From positions 96,851-160,850 of the forward strand of contig CAXTJM010000008.1 in NCBI GenBank assembly GCA_964244585.1: 64,000 nucleotides of DNA. Direction: 5' to 3'. Numbering within the stretch: position 1 is the first letter of the stretch; each line of letters opens with the position of its first letter. The notes beneath the pieces are model-generated. The model was not told the origin of the DNA, did no database searches, and saw only the letters and a list, made by a program, of their open reading frames with translations. The DNA is from LMUY01 sp964244585. Lineage in GTDB: Bacteria; Pseudomonadota; Alphaproteobacteria; Acetobacterales; Acetobacteraceae. Below, piece after piece: positions 39,943 to 49,746 of the stretch. Made by a program: the position numbers and the translations under genes.

Positions 39943-40681
39943 TGCCGTGGGTGCCGTGCCGTCGTTGCTGGAGTTCCGCGACGTCAACACGCATTACGGC
40001 GACCTGCACGTCTTGAAGGACGTCAACTACAACATCGCGGCCGGGGAGATCGTGTGCCTGCTGGGCGGCAATGCGTGCGGCAAATCGACGACCATGAAGA
40101 CGATCATGGGCATCGTGCGTCCGACCACGGGCACGGTACGGTTCGACGGCAAGCCCATCGAACGCCTGTCCACGGCCGAACGCGTGCGGCGTGGCCTGGC
40201 CCCGGTGCTGGAGGCGCGCCGCCTGTTCCCGCGCATGACGGTGTTCGAAAACCTGGAAATGGGCGCCTACACGCGCAAGCGCGGCCCGGAGTTCGACCAG
40301 GACCTGCAACGTGTCTACGACCTGTTTCCCCGCGTGAAGGAGCGTCGGAGCCAGATTTCCGGCACCTTGTCCGGCGGCGAGCAGCAAATGGTCGCCATCG
40401 GCCGCGCGCTGATGGCCCGGCCGCGGTTGATCTGCATGGATGAGCCCTCCATGGGCTTGTCGCCGCTGTTCGTCGAGCAGACGTTCGAGACCATCCAGGT
40501 GATCAATCGTCAAGGCATGACGATCTTCATGGTGGAGCAGAATGCCAACATGGCGCTGCAAATCGCCCACCGCGCCTACGTGTTGCAGACCGGCCAGGTG
40601 GTGCTATCCGGCTCGGCGGCGGAGTTGCGGGTCAATCCCGTGATCCGGGAAGCCTATCTGGGAGAGATGGCGATCGCCTGA
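39935..40681 (+). CDS. livF: Liv-type ABC transporter ATP-binding protein LivF
   Basis: A 248-residue LivF ATPase. The Walker A reads GGNACGKST, with Ala-Cys where most family members have Gly-Ala, but the lysine is intact. Signature LSGGEQQ, Walker B MDEPSMGLSP and VEQNANMAL follow. The first possible start is TTG at 39935, overlapping the fusion by 8 bases; GTG codons at 39947 and 39956 are alternatives. It closes the second Liv operon. Confidence 0.92.
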
Positions 40682-40759
40682 ACGCCGCCGCGACCCTTGA
40701 CCGGACCCCCGCCGCCGCCACACTCTAGGCGAACAGATCGCGAAATCAGGAGATATGCC

Positions 40760-41251
<492 letters not shown>

Positions 41252-41332
41252 TACCGGCAGGCTGTTCATACAGCAGCCGGGCGATGGTTCGGTCTGGCCA
41301 CCGCTGCGTGGCGGGCGACGAAGGAACACGAC

Positions 41333-42124
41333 ATGTACGATTTTGCATTCCAAAAGCCAGGTAGCGTCGCCGACGCAGTGAAGATGCTGGGCGACGACAT
41401 GGAGGCCAAGGCGCTTGCCGGCGGCCAGACCTTCATCCCCGTGTTGAAGCAACGGCTCAACAAGCCGTCGGTCATCGTGGACCTGAACGGGCTCGGTCTG
41501 GTCGGGGTCACCTCCGCACCGGATAAGATCACCATTGGCGCCATGACCAACCACAACGCCATCATGTCCAATCTCGACATCAAGGCCCGCATTCCGGGCC
41601 TGGCCAAGATGGCGTCCTGGATCGGCGATACCCAGGTCCGCCATCGCGGGACCATGGGCGGCTCACTGGCCAACAACGATCCCTCGGCCTGCTACCCGGC
41701 GGCAGCGCTGGCGATCGGCGCCACCATTGTGACGGACAAGCGCCGCATTGCGATCGACGAGTATTTTCAGGGCATGTTCACCACAGCGCTGGAGCCGGAC
41801 GAGCTGATTACCGCCATCGAGTTCCCGATACCGGTGAAGAGCAACTACGAGAAGTTTCGCAACCCGGCATCGCGCTACGCCATGGTCGGCGTGTTCGTGG
41901 CCAAGGGGCCGGCCGGGGTGCGCGTGGCGATCACCGGGGCTGCGCAGGACGGCGTGTTCCGCCACACCGCAATGGAGCAGGCGCTGGCCGCGGACTGGTC
42001 GGCGGATGCCGTCAAGGGCATCGTGACGCCTCCGGACGGGCTGAACAGCGACATCCATGCCAGCGCCGAATACCGTGCTCACCTGATCGGCGTCATGACC
42101 CGGCGTGCGGTGGCTGGCGCCTGA
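41333..42124 (+). CDS. Xanthine dehydrogenase family, FAD-binding medium subunit
   Basis: A 263-residue CoxM-type flavoprotein. It has the FAD loops AGGQTFIPVLKQR near residue 30 and RHRGTMGGSLANNDPSACYP near residue 105, then the C-terminal CO dehydrogenase flavoprotein domain. An AAGGAA element precedes the ATG. The stop overlaps the following oxidoreductase frame (CTGA), suggesting the three genes are translated together. Confidence 0.93.
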   Translation: MYDFAFQKPGSVADAVKMLGDDMEAKALAGGQTFIPVLKQRLNKPSVIVDLNGLGLVGVTSAPDKITIGAMTNHNAIMSNLDIKARIPGLAKMASWIGDTQVRHRGTMGGSLANNDPSACYPAAALAIGATIVTDKRRIAIDEYFQGMFTTALEPDELITAIEFPIPVKSNYEKFRNPASRYAMVGVFVAKGPAGVRVAITGAAQDGVFRHTAMEQALAADWSADAVKGIVTPPDGLNSDIHASAEYRAHLIGVMTRRAVAGA

Positions 42125-43401
42125 CGGAGTCTCCTGCCGGCGGGCATGTCGTCGTCATCGGCGGCGGCATAATCGGGGTGTGCTGCGCGATCGAACTCCT
42201 CCGCGACGGTCACGCCGTAACGCTGCTGGAGGCTGGCGAGCCGGGCGGACGGCACCAGGCCAGCTTCGGCAACGGGGCGTGGCTCAGCCCGGCCTCGGTG
42301 GTGCCGACCTCGCTTCCAGGCGCGTGGCGCAAGGTGCCGGGGTATCTTGCCGACCCGTTGGGACCGCTGGCGATACGCTGGCGGTATCTTCCGCGGTTGA
42401 TCCCGTGGCTGGTACGCTACCTCCGCGCTGGATCGACCGTTGCGCGGGTGCAAACCACCGCCCGAGCGTTGCGCAAGCTGATCGGCGACGCACCCGAGCG
42501 GCACCGCCGCCTTGCCGACGAGGCGGGCGTGCCCGATCTGGTGGTCCGCCAGGGCCTGCTCTACGTCTTCCCGTCGCGGGCGGATTTCGATGCGGAGGCG
42601 TTGGCATGGCGCCTGCGACGCGAGAACGGCGTGCGCTGGATCGAACTCGACGCCGACGAACTACGCCAGCAGGAGCCCTCGCTGGATCGGCGCTACACAT
42701 TCGGCGTGCTGGTGGAAGAGGGTGCGCACTGCCTCGATCCAGGCAGCTACGTGGCTGCGCTGGCGGCCTATGCCGAGTCGCTGGGGCTCCGCCGCATCCG
42801 CGCCAATGCCACCGGCTGGCGTTTGCAGGCTGGTGGGCTTCGTGCGGTGCAGACCGAGGGCGGCGACATCCCTGCCGATCGGGCAGTGATCGCGGCCGGT
42901 GCGCGCTCCGGCCCCCTGGCCGCGGCAGCCGGCGACGCCGTGCCGCTGGAGACCGAGCGGGGCTACCACATCGCCATCGCCGCGCCGGACGCCGCGCCGC
43001 GTCACCCGATCATGCCGAGCGACGGCAAGATGGCGAACACGCTGACGGGCGGCGCCTTGCGGATCGCCGGGCAGATCGAGCTGGCGGGTCTGGATGCCGC
43101 TCCGGATTGGCGGCGGGCCGACATCCTGCGGGATCACGCCCTGCGCACCTACCCGGGACTGCCGCGCGATCTGCCCGCCGGGCGCGTATCCACCTGGATG
43201 GGCCATCGCCCCTCGATCGCGGACGGGCTTCCGGTGATCGGCCGCGCGAGCCGATGCGCGGATGTGGTGCACGCCTTCGGCCACGGCCATATCGGCCTTG
43301 CCGCCGGGCCGCTCACGGGGCGGTTGGTCGCGGACATCATCGCGGACCGGCCGCCGGTGATCGACCCCGCACCGTATCGCCCGGGCCGCTTCCGCGCCTA
43401 A
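42121..43401 (+). CDS. FAD-dependent oxidoreductase, D-amino-acid dehydrogenase (DadA) type
   Basis: About 426 residues of the DAO/DadA family. The dinucleotide motif VVVIGGGIIGVCCAIELL lies at the very start of the reading frame. No ATG, GTG or TTG occurs in frame before it after position 42060; the first is the GTG at 42178, which falls inside the motif and would destroy it. The best start is a CTG at 42121 overlapping the coxM stop (CTGA). Other features: RWRYLPRLIPWLVRYL, GYHIAIA, and a C-terminal GHGHIGLAAGPLTGRLVADII second FAD contact. It ends in a 4-base convergent overlap with cysW. Substrate unknown. Confidence 0.8.
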   Translation: MTESPAGGHVVVIGGGIIGVCCAIELLRDGHAVTLLEAGEPGGRHQASFGNGAWLSPASVVPTSLPGAWRKVPGYLADPLGPLAIRWRYLPRLIPWLVRYLRAGSTVARVQTTARALRKLIGDAPERHRRLADEAGVPDLVVRQGLLYVFPSRADFDAEALAWRLRRENGVRWIELDADELRQQEPSLDRRYTFGVLVEEGAHCLDPGSYVAALAAYAESLGLRRIRANATGWRLQAGGLRAVQTEGGDIPADRAVIAAGARSGPLAAAAGDAVPLETERGYHIAIAAPDAAPRHPIMPSDGKMANTLTGGALRIAGQIELAGLDAAPDWRRADILRDHALRTYPGLPRDLPAGRVSTWMGHRPSIADGLPVIGRASRCADVVHAFGHGHIGLAAGPLTGRLVADIIADRPPVIDPAPYRPGRFRA

Positions 43402-44237
43402 AGCGCGATCGCCTGCCGTCGCTCCAGGAATGCCTTGGCCGCGAGGGTCAGCAGCGCCAGGCCGGCCAGCAGCGACGCTACCGCAAAGGCGGCAGGCAGG
43501 TTGTAGTCGTTGTAGAGGATCTCGATGTGCAACGGCATCGTGTCCGTCAGCCCGCGTATGTGCCCGGACACCACGGACACCGCGCCGAATTCCCCCATGG
43601 CCCGGGCGTTGCACAGCAGCACCCCGTTCAGCACGCCCCAGCGGATGCGGGGCAGGGTGACGCGCCGATAGACCTGCCAGCCGGATGCGCCCAGCGTCAG
43701 CGCCGCCAGTTCCTCGTCGATGCGCTGTGCCTGCATGATCGGGATGACCTGCCGCACCACGAACGGCACGGTGACGAAGACGGTGGCCAGCACGAGACCG
43801 GGCAGTGCGAAGATGACCTGCATGTCGTGCATGCGCAACCACGGGCCGAACCAGCCCTGCAAACCGAACAGCAGCACCCACACCAGGCCGGAAATGACCG
43901 GGGAAATCGAGATGGGCAGGGTCGCCAGCAACAACAGCGCGGTCCGCCCGACGAAGCGGTAGCGGGTGAGGCACCAGGCGGCCGCCAATCCGAACGCGGT
44001 GTTCAGCGGCACCGCGATCACGGCGACCAGCAACGTCAGCCGGATCGCGGCGAGCGCATCGTCCGACGTGATCGCGGCGGCGTAGGCGGTCCAGCCCTGC
44101 CGCATTGCCTCCACCAGCACGACGGCCAGCGGCATGACCAGGATCACCACCGCGGTCAGGATGGCACAGGCGATCAACAGCGCCCGCAGGCCGGCTCCCC
44201 CGCCGACCCTGCCGACGGGCCTAGGCGGCGACACCAC
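43398..44237 (-). CDS. cysW: Sulfate ABC transporter permease CysW
   Basis: A 279-residue inner-membrane permease of the sulfate/thiosulfate importer. CysW hallmarks: LNTAFGLAAAWCLTRYRFVGR, the VIPIMQAQRIDEELAALTLGASGWQ coupling-loop region and ARAMGEFGAVSVVSGHIRG. About six helices. The GTG start lies 17 bases inside the end of cysT. Ends against the FAD oxidoreductase on the opposite strand. Confidence 0.92.
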   Translation of the reverse strand: MVSPPRPVGRVGGGAGLRALLIACAILTAVVILVMPLAVVLVEAMRQGWTAYAAAITSDDALAAIRLTLLVAVIAVPLNTAFGLAAAWCLTRYRFVGRTALLLLATLPISISPVISGLVWVLLFGLQGWFGPWLRMHDMQVIFALPGLVLATVFVTVPFVVRQVIPIMQAQRIDEELAALTLGASGWQVYRRVTLPRIRWGVLNGVLLCNARAMGEFGAVSVVSGHIRGLTDTMPLHIEILYNDYNLPAAFAVASLLAGLALLTLAAKAFLERRQAIAL

Positions 44238-45081
44238 GCATCCAGAGACGGACGGAATGACGCTGCAAGGCTCCTATCGCCAGGAGGATCAGCAGCGATG
44301 CGAGCAGCATGGTGGCGCCTAGTGCGGCAGCGCCAGCGTAATCATACTGCTCCAGCCTGCCCACGATCAGCAGCGGAACGATCTCCGACACGCCGGGCCG
44401 GTTGCCGGCCAGGAAGATGACGGAGCCGTACTCGCCGACAGCCCGGGCGAAGGCGAGGCCCATGCCTGCCAGGATGGCGGGCAGCAAGGGCGGCAGCACG
44501 ACGCGGGCGAAGACCTGGCCGGGTCGTGCCCCCAGCGTGACCGCTGCCTCTTCCGCCTGGCGGTCCAGCGCGATCAGCACCGGCTGCATCGTCCGCACGA
44601 CGTAGGGTAGCCCCACGAACAGCAACGCCACCCAGATGCCCAGGGGGGTATAGGCCACCGACACGCCCAACGCGGCCAAGGGAGCCCCGAGCCAGCCATC
44701 GTCCACATAGAGGGTCGACAGGGCGATGCCTGCCACCGAGGTTGGGAGGGCGAGCGGCAGGTCCACCACCGCATCCAGCAGCCGCCGCCCCGGAAAGCGA
44801 TACCGGGCCAGGACCCATGCCAGCAGCAACCCGAGGGGAACCCCGGCCAGGGCTGCCAGCGCCGACGTGCCGAAGCTCACCCGGAACGCCGCCAGCGCGC
44901 GCGGCGAGCTGACCGCGTTCCAAATCCCTGCAGGCCCGAGCCCGGCTGCGCGGAGGACGAGGCCGGCGACCGGGATCAGCACGATGAGCGTCAGGTAGGT
45001 GGCGGTGATCCCGACGGTGAGCCCGAAGCCCGGCAAGATGCCGCGCCGGGCGGCCCGCCGCCGAACGGCAGCCTTGCTCAC
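44221..45081 (-). CDS. cysT: Sulfate ABC transporter permease CysT
   Basis: A 286-residue permease pairing with CysW. It shows GFGLTVGITATYLTLIVLIP, DLPLALPTSVAGIALSTLY, the EEAAVTLGARPGQVF coupling loop and AVGEYGSVIFLAGN. The GTG start overlaps the binding-protein stop (GTGA). No cysA ATPase is present in the cluster. Confidence 0.93.
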   Translation of the reverse strand: MSKAAVRRRAARRGILPGFGLTVGITATYLTLIVLIPVAGLVLRAAGLGPAGIWNAVSSPRALAAFRVSFGTSALAALAGVPLGLLLAWVLARYRFPGRRLLDAVVDLPLALPTSVAGIALSTLYVDDGWLGAPLAALGVSVAYTPLGIWVALLFVGLPYVVRTMQPVLIALDRQAEEAAVTLGARPGQVFARVVLPPLLPAILAGMGLAFARAVGEYGSVIFLAGNRPGVSEIVPLLIVGRLEQYDYAGAAALGATMLLASLLILLAIGALQRHSVRLWMRGVAA

Positions 45082-46085
45082 TTCACGGGCTGGTAGATCT
45101 GGTCGAACACACCGCCATCGCCGAACTGCTCCGCCTGCACCTTGCGCCAGCCGCCAAGGAGTTCATCCACGCCAAAGGTTGGGATGGATGGGAATTGCTG
45201 CGCGAACCGGGCCAGGACCGCGGGGTCGGACGGGCGCAGGAAGTGCCTAGCTTCGATCTCCTGCCCCTGTGGCGTATACAGGAATTGCAGGTAGGCCTGC
45301 GCCTGCCTGGCGGTGCCGTGCCGGGCGACGACCTGGTCCACCATGGCCACCACCGGCTCCGCCTTGATCGAGATCGAGGGGACGACGATTTCGAGGGTGC
45401 CCGCACCCAGTTCGCGCACCGCCAGGTTGGCGTCGTCCTCCCAGGCGAGCAACACGTCCCCCTGGCGGCGGCGGGCGAAGGTGATGGTGGCACCCCGCGC
45501 GCCGCTGTCCAGCACCGGGACATGGGCGAACAGGTCGCGGACGAACGCCTTTGCCGTGTCAGGGGTGCCGCCCGGCTGCCTCAGCGCATAGCCCCAGGCC
45601 GCCAGGTAGTTCCAGCGCGCGCCGCCGGACGTCTTCGGGTTGGGCGTGATCACCTGCACGCCCGGCTTCAGCAAATCCGGCCAGTCGTGGACCTGCTTCG
45701 GATTGCCCTTGCGGACCACGAACAGGATGGTGGAGGTGTACGGCACGGAGTTGTTGGGCAGCCGCGTCTGCCAGTCCGCAGGCAGGAGATGCGCCCGCTC
45801 GGCTATGGCATCGATGTCGGGCTGCAACGCCAGGGTGACGACATCCGCCTCCAAGCCGTCGATAACCGCCCGGGCCTGCGCGCCCGAGCCACCGTGGGAA
45901 TCGCGGACCGTGATGCTTTCCCCCGTGCGGGCCTGCCAATCCGCCTCGAACGCCTTGTCGATGTCGGCATACAGCTCCCGCGTCGGGTCGTACGAGACGT
46001 TAAGCAGGGAGGTCTGCGCCCTGGCCGGAATGCCGCTCAACAGGCAGGCAGCCAAGGTACAAAGCCACGCGATCCGGTTCACCAT
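45078..46085 (-). CDS. Sulfate/thiosulfate-binding periplasmic protein
   Basis: A 335-residue Sbp/CysP-family protein. The ATG at 46085 gives a signal peptide ending ARAQ. The mature part has LLNVSYDPTRELYADIDKAF, the ligand-loop DSHGGSGAQARAV, NPKTSGGARWNYLAAWGYAL and a DVLLAWEDDA segment, all typical. Whether it prefers sulfate (Sbp) or thiosulfate (CysP) cannot be judged. It heads a three-gene operon with cysT and cysW and is divergent from a flavin monooxygenase gene. Confidence 0.92.
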   Translation of the reverse strand: MVNRIAWLCTLAACLLSGIPARAQTSLLNVSYDPTRELYADIDKAFEADWQARTGESITVRDSHGGSGAQARAVIDGLEADVVTLALQPDIDAIAERAHLLPADWQTRLPNNSVPYTSTILFVVRKGNPKQVHDWPDLLKPGVQVITPNPKTSGGARWNYLAAWGYALRQPGGTPDTAKAFVRDLFAHVPVLDSGARGATITFARRRQGDVLLAWEDDANLAVRELGAGTLEIVVPSISIKAEPVVAMVDQVVARHGTARQAQAYLQFLYTPQGQEIEARHFLRPSDPAVLARFAQQFPSIPTFGVDELLGGWRKVQAEQFGDGGVFDQIYQPVK

Positions 46086-46214
46086 GCCGGCGATGTGGCC
46101 GCAGCCGGGGGGCGCAGTCAATCATGGGCTGGCCGGGGAAGAACAAACTGCCCGATGGACGAAGGACGCACGCAACGATCTCCTCCATGGCGGGAGAACA
46201 GATGCGGCATCCCT

Positions 46215-46243
46215 TTGACATCCGTCCGGCGGCCGCCAATGTA
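46215..46243 (+). promoter_or_regulatory. Candidate sigma-70 promoter for the flavin monooxygenase
   Basis: A consensus -35 TTGACA (46215-46220) is followed after 17 bases by AATGTA (46238-46243), 31 bases before the ATG; TGTAAA two bases further is an alternative -10. It lies in the 189-base divergent gap with the sulfate-binding-protein gene, where sulfur-dependent control could act on both sides. Confidence 0.4.
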
Positions 46244-46274
46244 AAAACCACCGACACTTGAGGATATCGACGTC

Positions 46275-47618
46275 ATGACCCAGTCCCGCAAGCTTCGCCT
46301 GGGTGCGTTCATGCGGCCGGTCAGCATCCACACGGCCTGGTGGCGGTATCCCGGCAGCTGGCCGGACGCGAACTTCAACTTCGCGCATCTGAAACGCTTC
46401 GCCCAGACGCTGGAGCGCGGCAAGTTCGACGCCTTCTTCATGGCGGACCACCTGGCCGTGCTCAACATGCCGATGGACGCGCTGAAGCGCAGCGCCACCG
46501 TCACCTCGTTCGACCCGCTGACGCTGCTGCCCGCGCTCGCCGTGGTGACGGAGCGGCTGGGGCTGATCGCGACGGCGTCCACGACGTTCGAGCAGCCCTA
46601 CATCATCGCGCGCAAATTCGCCTCGCTGGACCATCTCAGCGGCGGCAGGGCAGGGTGGAACCTCGTCACCACCGCCAACCCGGATGCCGCGCTGAATTTC
46701 GGCATGGACGACCAGATGGAGCACGACGAGCGCTATCGCCGGGCGCGCGAGTTCTACGACGTGGTCACCGGCCTGTGGGACAGCTGGGCGGACGACGCGT
46801 TCATCCAGGACGTGGAGTCCGGCGTGTTCTTCGACCCGGACAGGATGCACGTGCTGAACCACAAGGGTCCGTACCTCTCCGTGCGCGGTCCGCTCAACAT
46901 CGCCCGCTCCCCGCAGGGATGGCCGGTGATCGTGCAGGCCGGCGCCTCCGAGGCCGGGCGGCAGGTCGCGGCGGAGACGGCGGAGGTCATCTTCGCCAGC
47001 GCCACCCGGATCGAGGATGCCCGCGCCCTGTATGCCGACGTGAAAGGCCGCATGGGCAGGATCGGCCGCAACCCGGACCATTTGAAGGTGCTGCCCGGCG
47101 CGCTGGTGATCGTGGGCGACACCGTGGCGGAGGCGCGGGCCAAGCATGCGACGCTGGACGGCCTGGTGCACACCGACAGCGCGCTGCCGAACCTGTCGAT
47201 GCGGCTGGGCACGGACGCATCGAAATTCGATCTGGACGGGCCGCTGCCGCCCATTCCCGAAACCAATGCCGGGCGCAGCGGCCGCCAGGCGGCGATCGAG
47301 CTTGCGGCGCGGGAGAACCTGACCGTGCGGCAACTGGCGCAGCGCGGCGCTGGCTATGGCGGGCTGACCATGGTGGGCACCCCGGCCACCATCGCCGACC
47401 AGATGGAGGAATGGCTGATGACGGAGGCCTGCGACGGGTTCAACGTCATGTTCCCATTCCTGCCCGCCGGATTGGACGATTTTGTGGACAAGGTGGTGCC
47501 GGAGCTGCAGCGCCGCGGCTTGTTCCGCCGCGAGTACGAAGGGGTCACGTTGCGGGACAATCTGGGCCTACCGCGGCCGGAAAACCGGTTCTTCGCGCAC
47601 CGGAAGGCGGCTGAATAG
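46275..47618 (+). CDS. LLM-class FMN-dependent monooxygenase (NtaA/SnaA/DszA type)
   Basis: A 447-residue flavin-dependent oxygenase of the bacterial luciferase superfamily, NtaA/SnaA/SoxA(DszA) branch. Seen are LRLGAFMRPVSIHTAWWRYP at the N-terminus, ERGKFDAFFMADHLAV, the SGGRAGWNLVTTANPDAALNFG segment and QAGASEAGRQVAAETAEVIF. These enzymes use reduced FMN from a separate reductase to attack chelators or organosulfur compounds. Next to a sulfate importer, a sulfur-scavenging role (sulfonate or sulfone cleavage) is plausible but inferred. Confidence 0.88.
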   Translation: MTQSRKLRLGAFMRPVSIHTAWWRYPGSWPDANFNFAHLKRFAQTLERGKFDAFFMADHLAVLNMPMDALKRSATVTSFDPLTLLPALAVVTERLGLIATASTTFEQPYIIARKFASLDHLSGGRAGWNLVTTANPDAALNFGMDDQMEHDERYRRAREFYDVVTGLWDSWADDAFIQDVESGVFFDPDRMHVLNHKGPYLSVRGPLNIARSPQGWPVIVQAGASEAGRQVAAETAEVIFASATRIEDARALYADVKGRMGRIGRNPDHLKVLPGALVIVGDTVAEARAKHATLDGLVHTDSALPNLSMRLGTDASKFDLDGPLPPIPETNAGRSGRQAAIELAARENLTVRQLAQRGAGYGGLTMVGTPATIADQMEEWLMTEACDGFNVMFPFLPAGLDDFVDKVVPELQRRGLFRREYEGVTLRDNLGLPRPENRFFAHRKAAE

Positions 47619-47631
47619 AATGTCGGTGCAC

Positions 47632-47719
47632 TGGCGGACAGGGTGGGATTCGAACCCACGGAACCTTTCGGTTCGGCGGTTTTCAAGACCGCTGCCTTAA
47701 ACCACTCGGCCACCTGTCC
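47632..47719 (-). tRNA. tRNA-Ser (anticodon UGA)
   Basis: Read on the minus strand it folds as a class II tRNA. The acceptor arm GGACAGG pairs with CCTGTCC, with discriminator G and encoded CCA (CCA at 47632-47634). The D arm is GCCGAGTGGTTTAAGGC. The anticodon loop CTTGAAAA carries TGA, the long variable arm is GAACCGAAAGGTTC and the T arm holds GGTTCGAATCC. It lies between a convergent monooxygenase gene and the lpxR-like gene. Confidence 0.95.
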
Positions 47720-47800
47720 GCAGGCCGCGCTATGGAAAGGGTTTCGCCTTGGCGCGCAACTCTTTATTCAACTGGCTCGTCACGTCGAAAACGGGTCTCC

Positions 47801-48793
47801 ATGTCGCGTCCGGTCATCGCCTTCGCCGCTGCCAGCCTGCTCAGCCTGCCAGCGCTCGCCGCCCAGCCGTTGCAGGACACGTCCAACATCGTGACGCTGC
47901 AGGTCGAGAACGATGCGGTGTCGACCCTGAAGGGGACGTCGGATCAGTACTACACCAGCGGGCTGCGGCTCGGCTGGACCTCCGGCACGAACCAGGTGCC
48001 GACCGCGTTGCAGGACGCAGCGAACAGGATCTGGGGCGACGGCGTGCAGCGGGTCAGCCTGGACATCAGCCAGTCCATCTTCACCCCGCGTGACACCCAG
48101 GCCCGCAACCCCTCGCTGGAGGACCATCCGTATGCCGGCATCCTTGGCCTGACCGGCGCGCTGATCCACGATACCGGCACGGCACGCACGGTGCTCTCCG
48201 TCCTGGTCGGCGTGGTCGGGCCCGGGGCGGCGGGGGAGAACGTGCAGAACGGATTCCACAACCTGATCGGCGACACGCCCAATCGCGGGTGGAGCACCCA
48301 GCTGAGCAACGAGCCGCTGTTCGAGATTACGCCGGAACGCACCTGGCGCGTTCCGCTGGGCTCCTACCAAGGCGTCTCGTTCGAGGCGCTGCCCAACGTG
48401 AAGCTCGGCTTCGGGCTGGAGCGCAACTACTTCCAGGCCGGCGTGATCCTGCGGCTGGGCCAGGGCTTGGACAGCGATTACGGCGTGGCCCGCATTCAGC
48501 CGGGTTTCTCCGGGACTGATGCCTATACGCCGACCCGGCCTTTCGTGTGGTACGTGTTCGGCGGCGTGGACGGGCAGGCGGTCGGCACGGACGTGACGCT
48601 GACGGGCAACAACTTCCAAAGCAGCCGCCACGTCGCCACTAAATGGGATGTGGGCGAGCTGGAACTGGGTGCGGCCGTGATCTACCAGGGTGTCCGCATC
48701 ACCTACAGCCAGACGTGGCAGACGCAGGAGTTCCGCACCGCGAAGTCCGGCCTGTTCAATTTCGGCTCGCTCGCTGCCTCCGTGCGGTTCTGA
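47801..48793 (+). CDS. LpxR-family lipid A deacylase-like outer membrane protein (DUF2219)
   Basis: A 330-residue protein with a signal peptide (MSRPVIAFAAASLLSLPALA). The mature part is a predicted 12-strand outer-membrane barrel with the family features VENDAVSTLKGTSDQYYTSG, DHPYAGILG, QNGFHNLIGD with the putative catalytic His, and ERNYFQAGVILRLGQGLDSD. It ends in an aromatic residue (VRF), as usual for outer-membrane barrels. LpxR removes the 3'-linked acyloxyacyl chain of lipid A; this protein is a relative and its substrate is unproved. It begins a chain of overlapping envelope genes. Confidence 0.85.
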   Translation: MSRPVIAFAAASLLSLPALAAQPLQDTSNIVTLQVENDAVSTLKGTSDQYYTSGLRLGWTSGTNQVPTALQDAANRIWGDGVQRVSLDISQSIFTPRDTQARNPSLEDHPYAGILGLTGALIHDTGTARTVLSVLVGVVGPGAAGENVQNGFHNLIGDTPNRGWSTQLSNEPLFEITPERTWRVPLGSYQGVSFEALPNVKLGFGLERNYFQAGVILRLGQGLDSDYGVARIQPGFSGTDAYTPTRPFVWYVFGGVDGQAVGTDVTLTGNNFQSSRHVATKWDVGELELGAAVIYQGVRITYSQTWQTQEFRTAKSGLFNFGSLAASVRF

Positions 48794-49746
48794 TGCGCCG
48801 CCGGGGTTTGCTCGTCGGGTTGGCTGCGGCGCCGTTTGCGGCCCAGGCGCAGGATAGCTTCGCGTCGTTCCTGGCAGGGGTTCGGGCGGAAGCGCGCCGC
48901 AACGGGGTACGCGACGCCACGCTGGACGCGGCCTTCGCCGGCATCGGCCCGAACCAGAAGGTCATCGACGCCGACCGCCGGCAGCCCGAGTTCACCATGA
49001 CCTGGGCGCGCTACCGCGGCTTCACCATGTCGGACAAGCGGATCGCGCGCGGCAAGGAGTCCTACGCCGCCAATCGCGAGCTGTTCGCACGGGTGTCCGA
49101 GCGCTATCGGGTGGACGTGGCGCCGATCGCCGGCATCTGGGGATTGGAGAGCAACTTCGGCACCGACACCGGCAGCTACAACGTGATCGAGGCGCTGGCG
49201 ACGCTGGCCTGGGAGGGTCGGCGCGCCTCATTCTTCCGCAGCCAACTCCTGAGTGCGCTGAAAATCCTCGACCATGGCGACGTGGCGCCGGCCCGCATGA
49301 TGGGATCCTATGCCGGCGCGATGGGCCAGCCGCAATTCATGCCGGACTCCTACCTGCGCTACGCCGTCGACTTCGAGGGCAATGGCCGGCGGGACATCTG
49401 GGACAGCCGGGGCGACGTGCTCGGCTCGATCGCGAACTACCTTGCCATGTCCGGATGGCGCTATGGCGAGCCGTCATGCCAGCCGGTGCGGGTGCCGCCG
49501 GAGCTTGATGCGTCCAGTGTCGGCCGCGAGGTCAAGCGCCCGTTGGGCGAGTGGCAGCGGATGGGCGTGCGTCGCGCCGATGGGTCTGCCTTCGGCCGGC
49601 CGGACCCGGTCGGTGCCGTGGTGCTGCCGGATGGCGATGGCGGCGCGGCGTTCATGGTCTACGGCAATTTCAGCGCGATCCGCCGCTACAATCCGTCCGA
49701 TTTCTACGCCCTGTCTGTCAGCTTGCTGGGCGACATGGTGACTTGA
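48793..49746 (+). CDS. mltB: Lytic murein transglycosylase B (GH103)
   Basis: A 317-residue periplasmic enzyme that cleaves peptidoglycan glycan strands. Signal peptide MRRRGLLVGLAAAPFAAQA with no lipobox, so soluble. The catalytic glutamate lies in IWGLESNFGTDTGSYN, followed by GSYAGAMGQPQFMPDSYLRYAVDFEGNG and GSIANYLAMSGW. The ATG shares a base with the upstream stop (TGATG) and the stop overlaps the next TTG start. Confidence 0.93.
   Translation: MRRRGLLVGLAAAPFAAQAQDSFASFLAGVRAEARRNGVRDATLDAAFAGIGPNQKVIDADRRQPEFTMTWARYRGFTMSDKRIARGKESYAANRELFARVSERYRVDVAPIAGIWGLESNFGTDTGSYNVIEALATLAWEGRRASFFRSQLLSALKILDHGDVAPARMMGSYAGAMGQPQFMPDSYLRYAVDFEGNGRRDIWDSRGDVLGSIANYLAMSGWRYGEPSCQPVRVPPELDASSVGREVKRPLGEWQRMGVRRADGSAFGRPDPVGAVVLPDGDGGAAFMVYGNFSAIRRYNPSDFYALSVSLLGDMVT

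Noticed and set aside
43430..44237. Molybdate or other anion permease instead of CysW
   Set aside because: Pairing with CysT and a Sbp-type binding protein, and the GEFGAVSVVSGHIRG segment, fit sulfate transport better.
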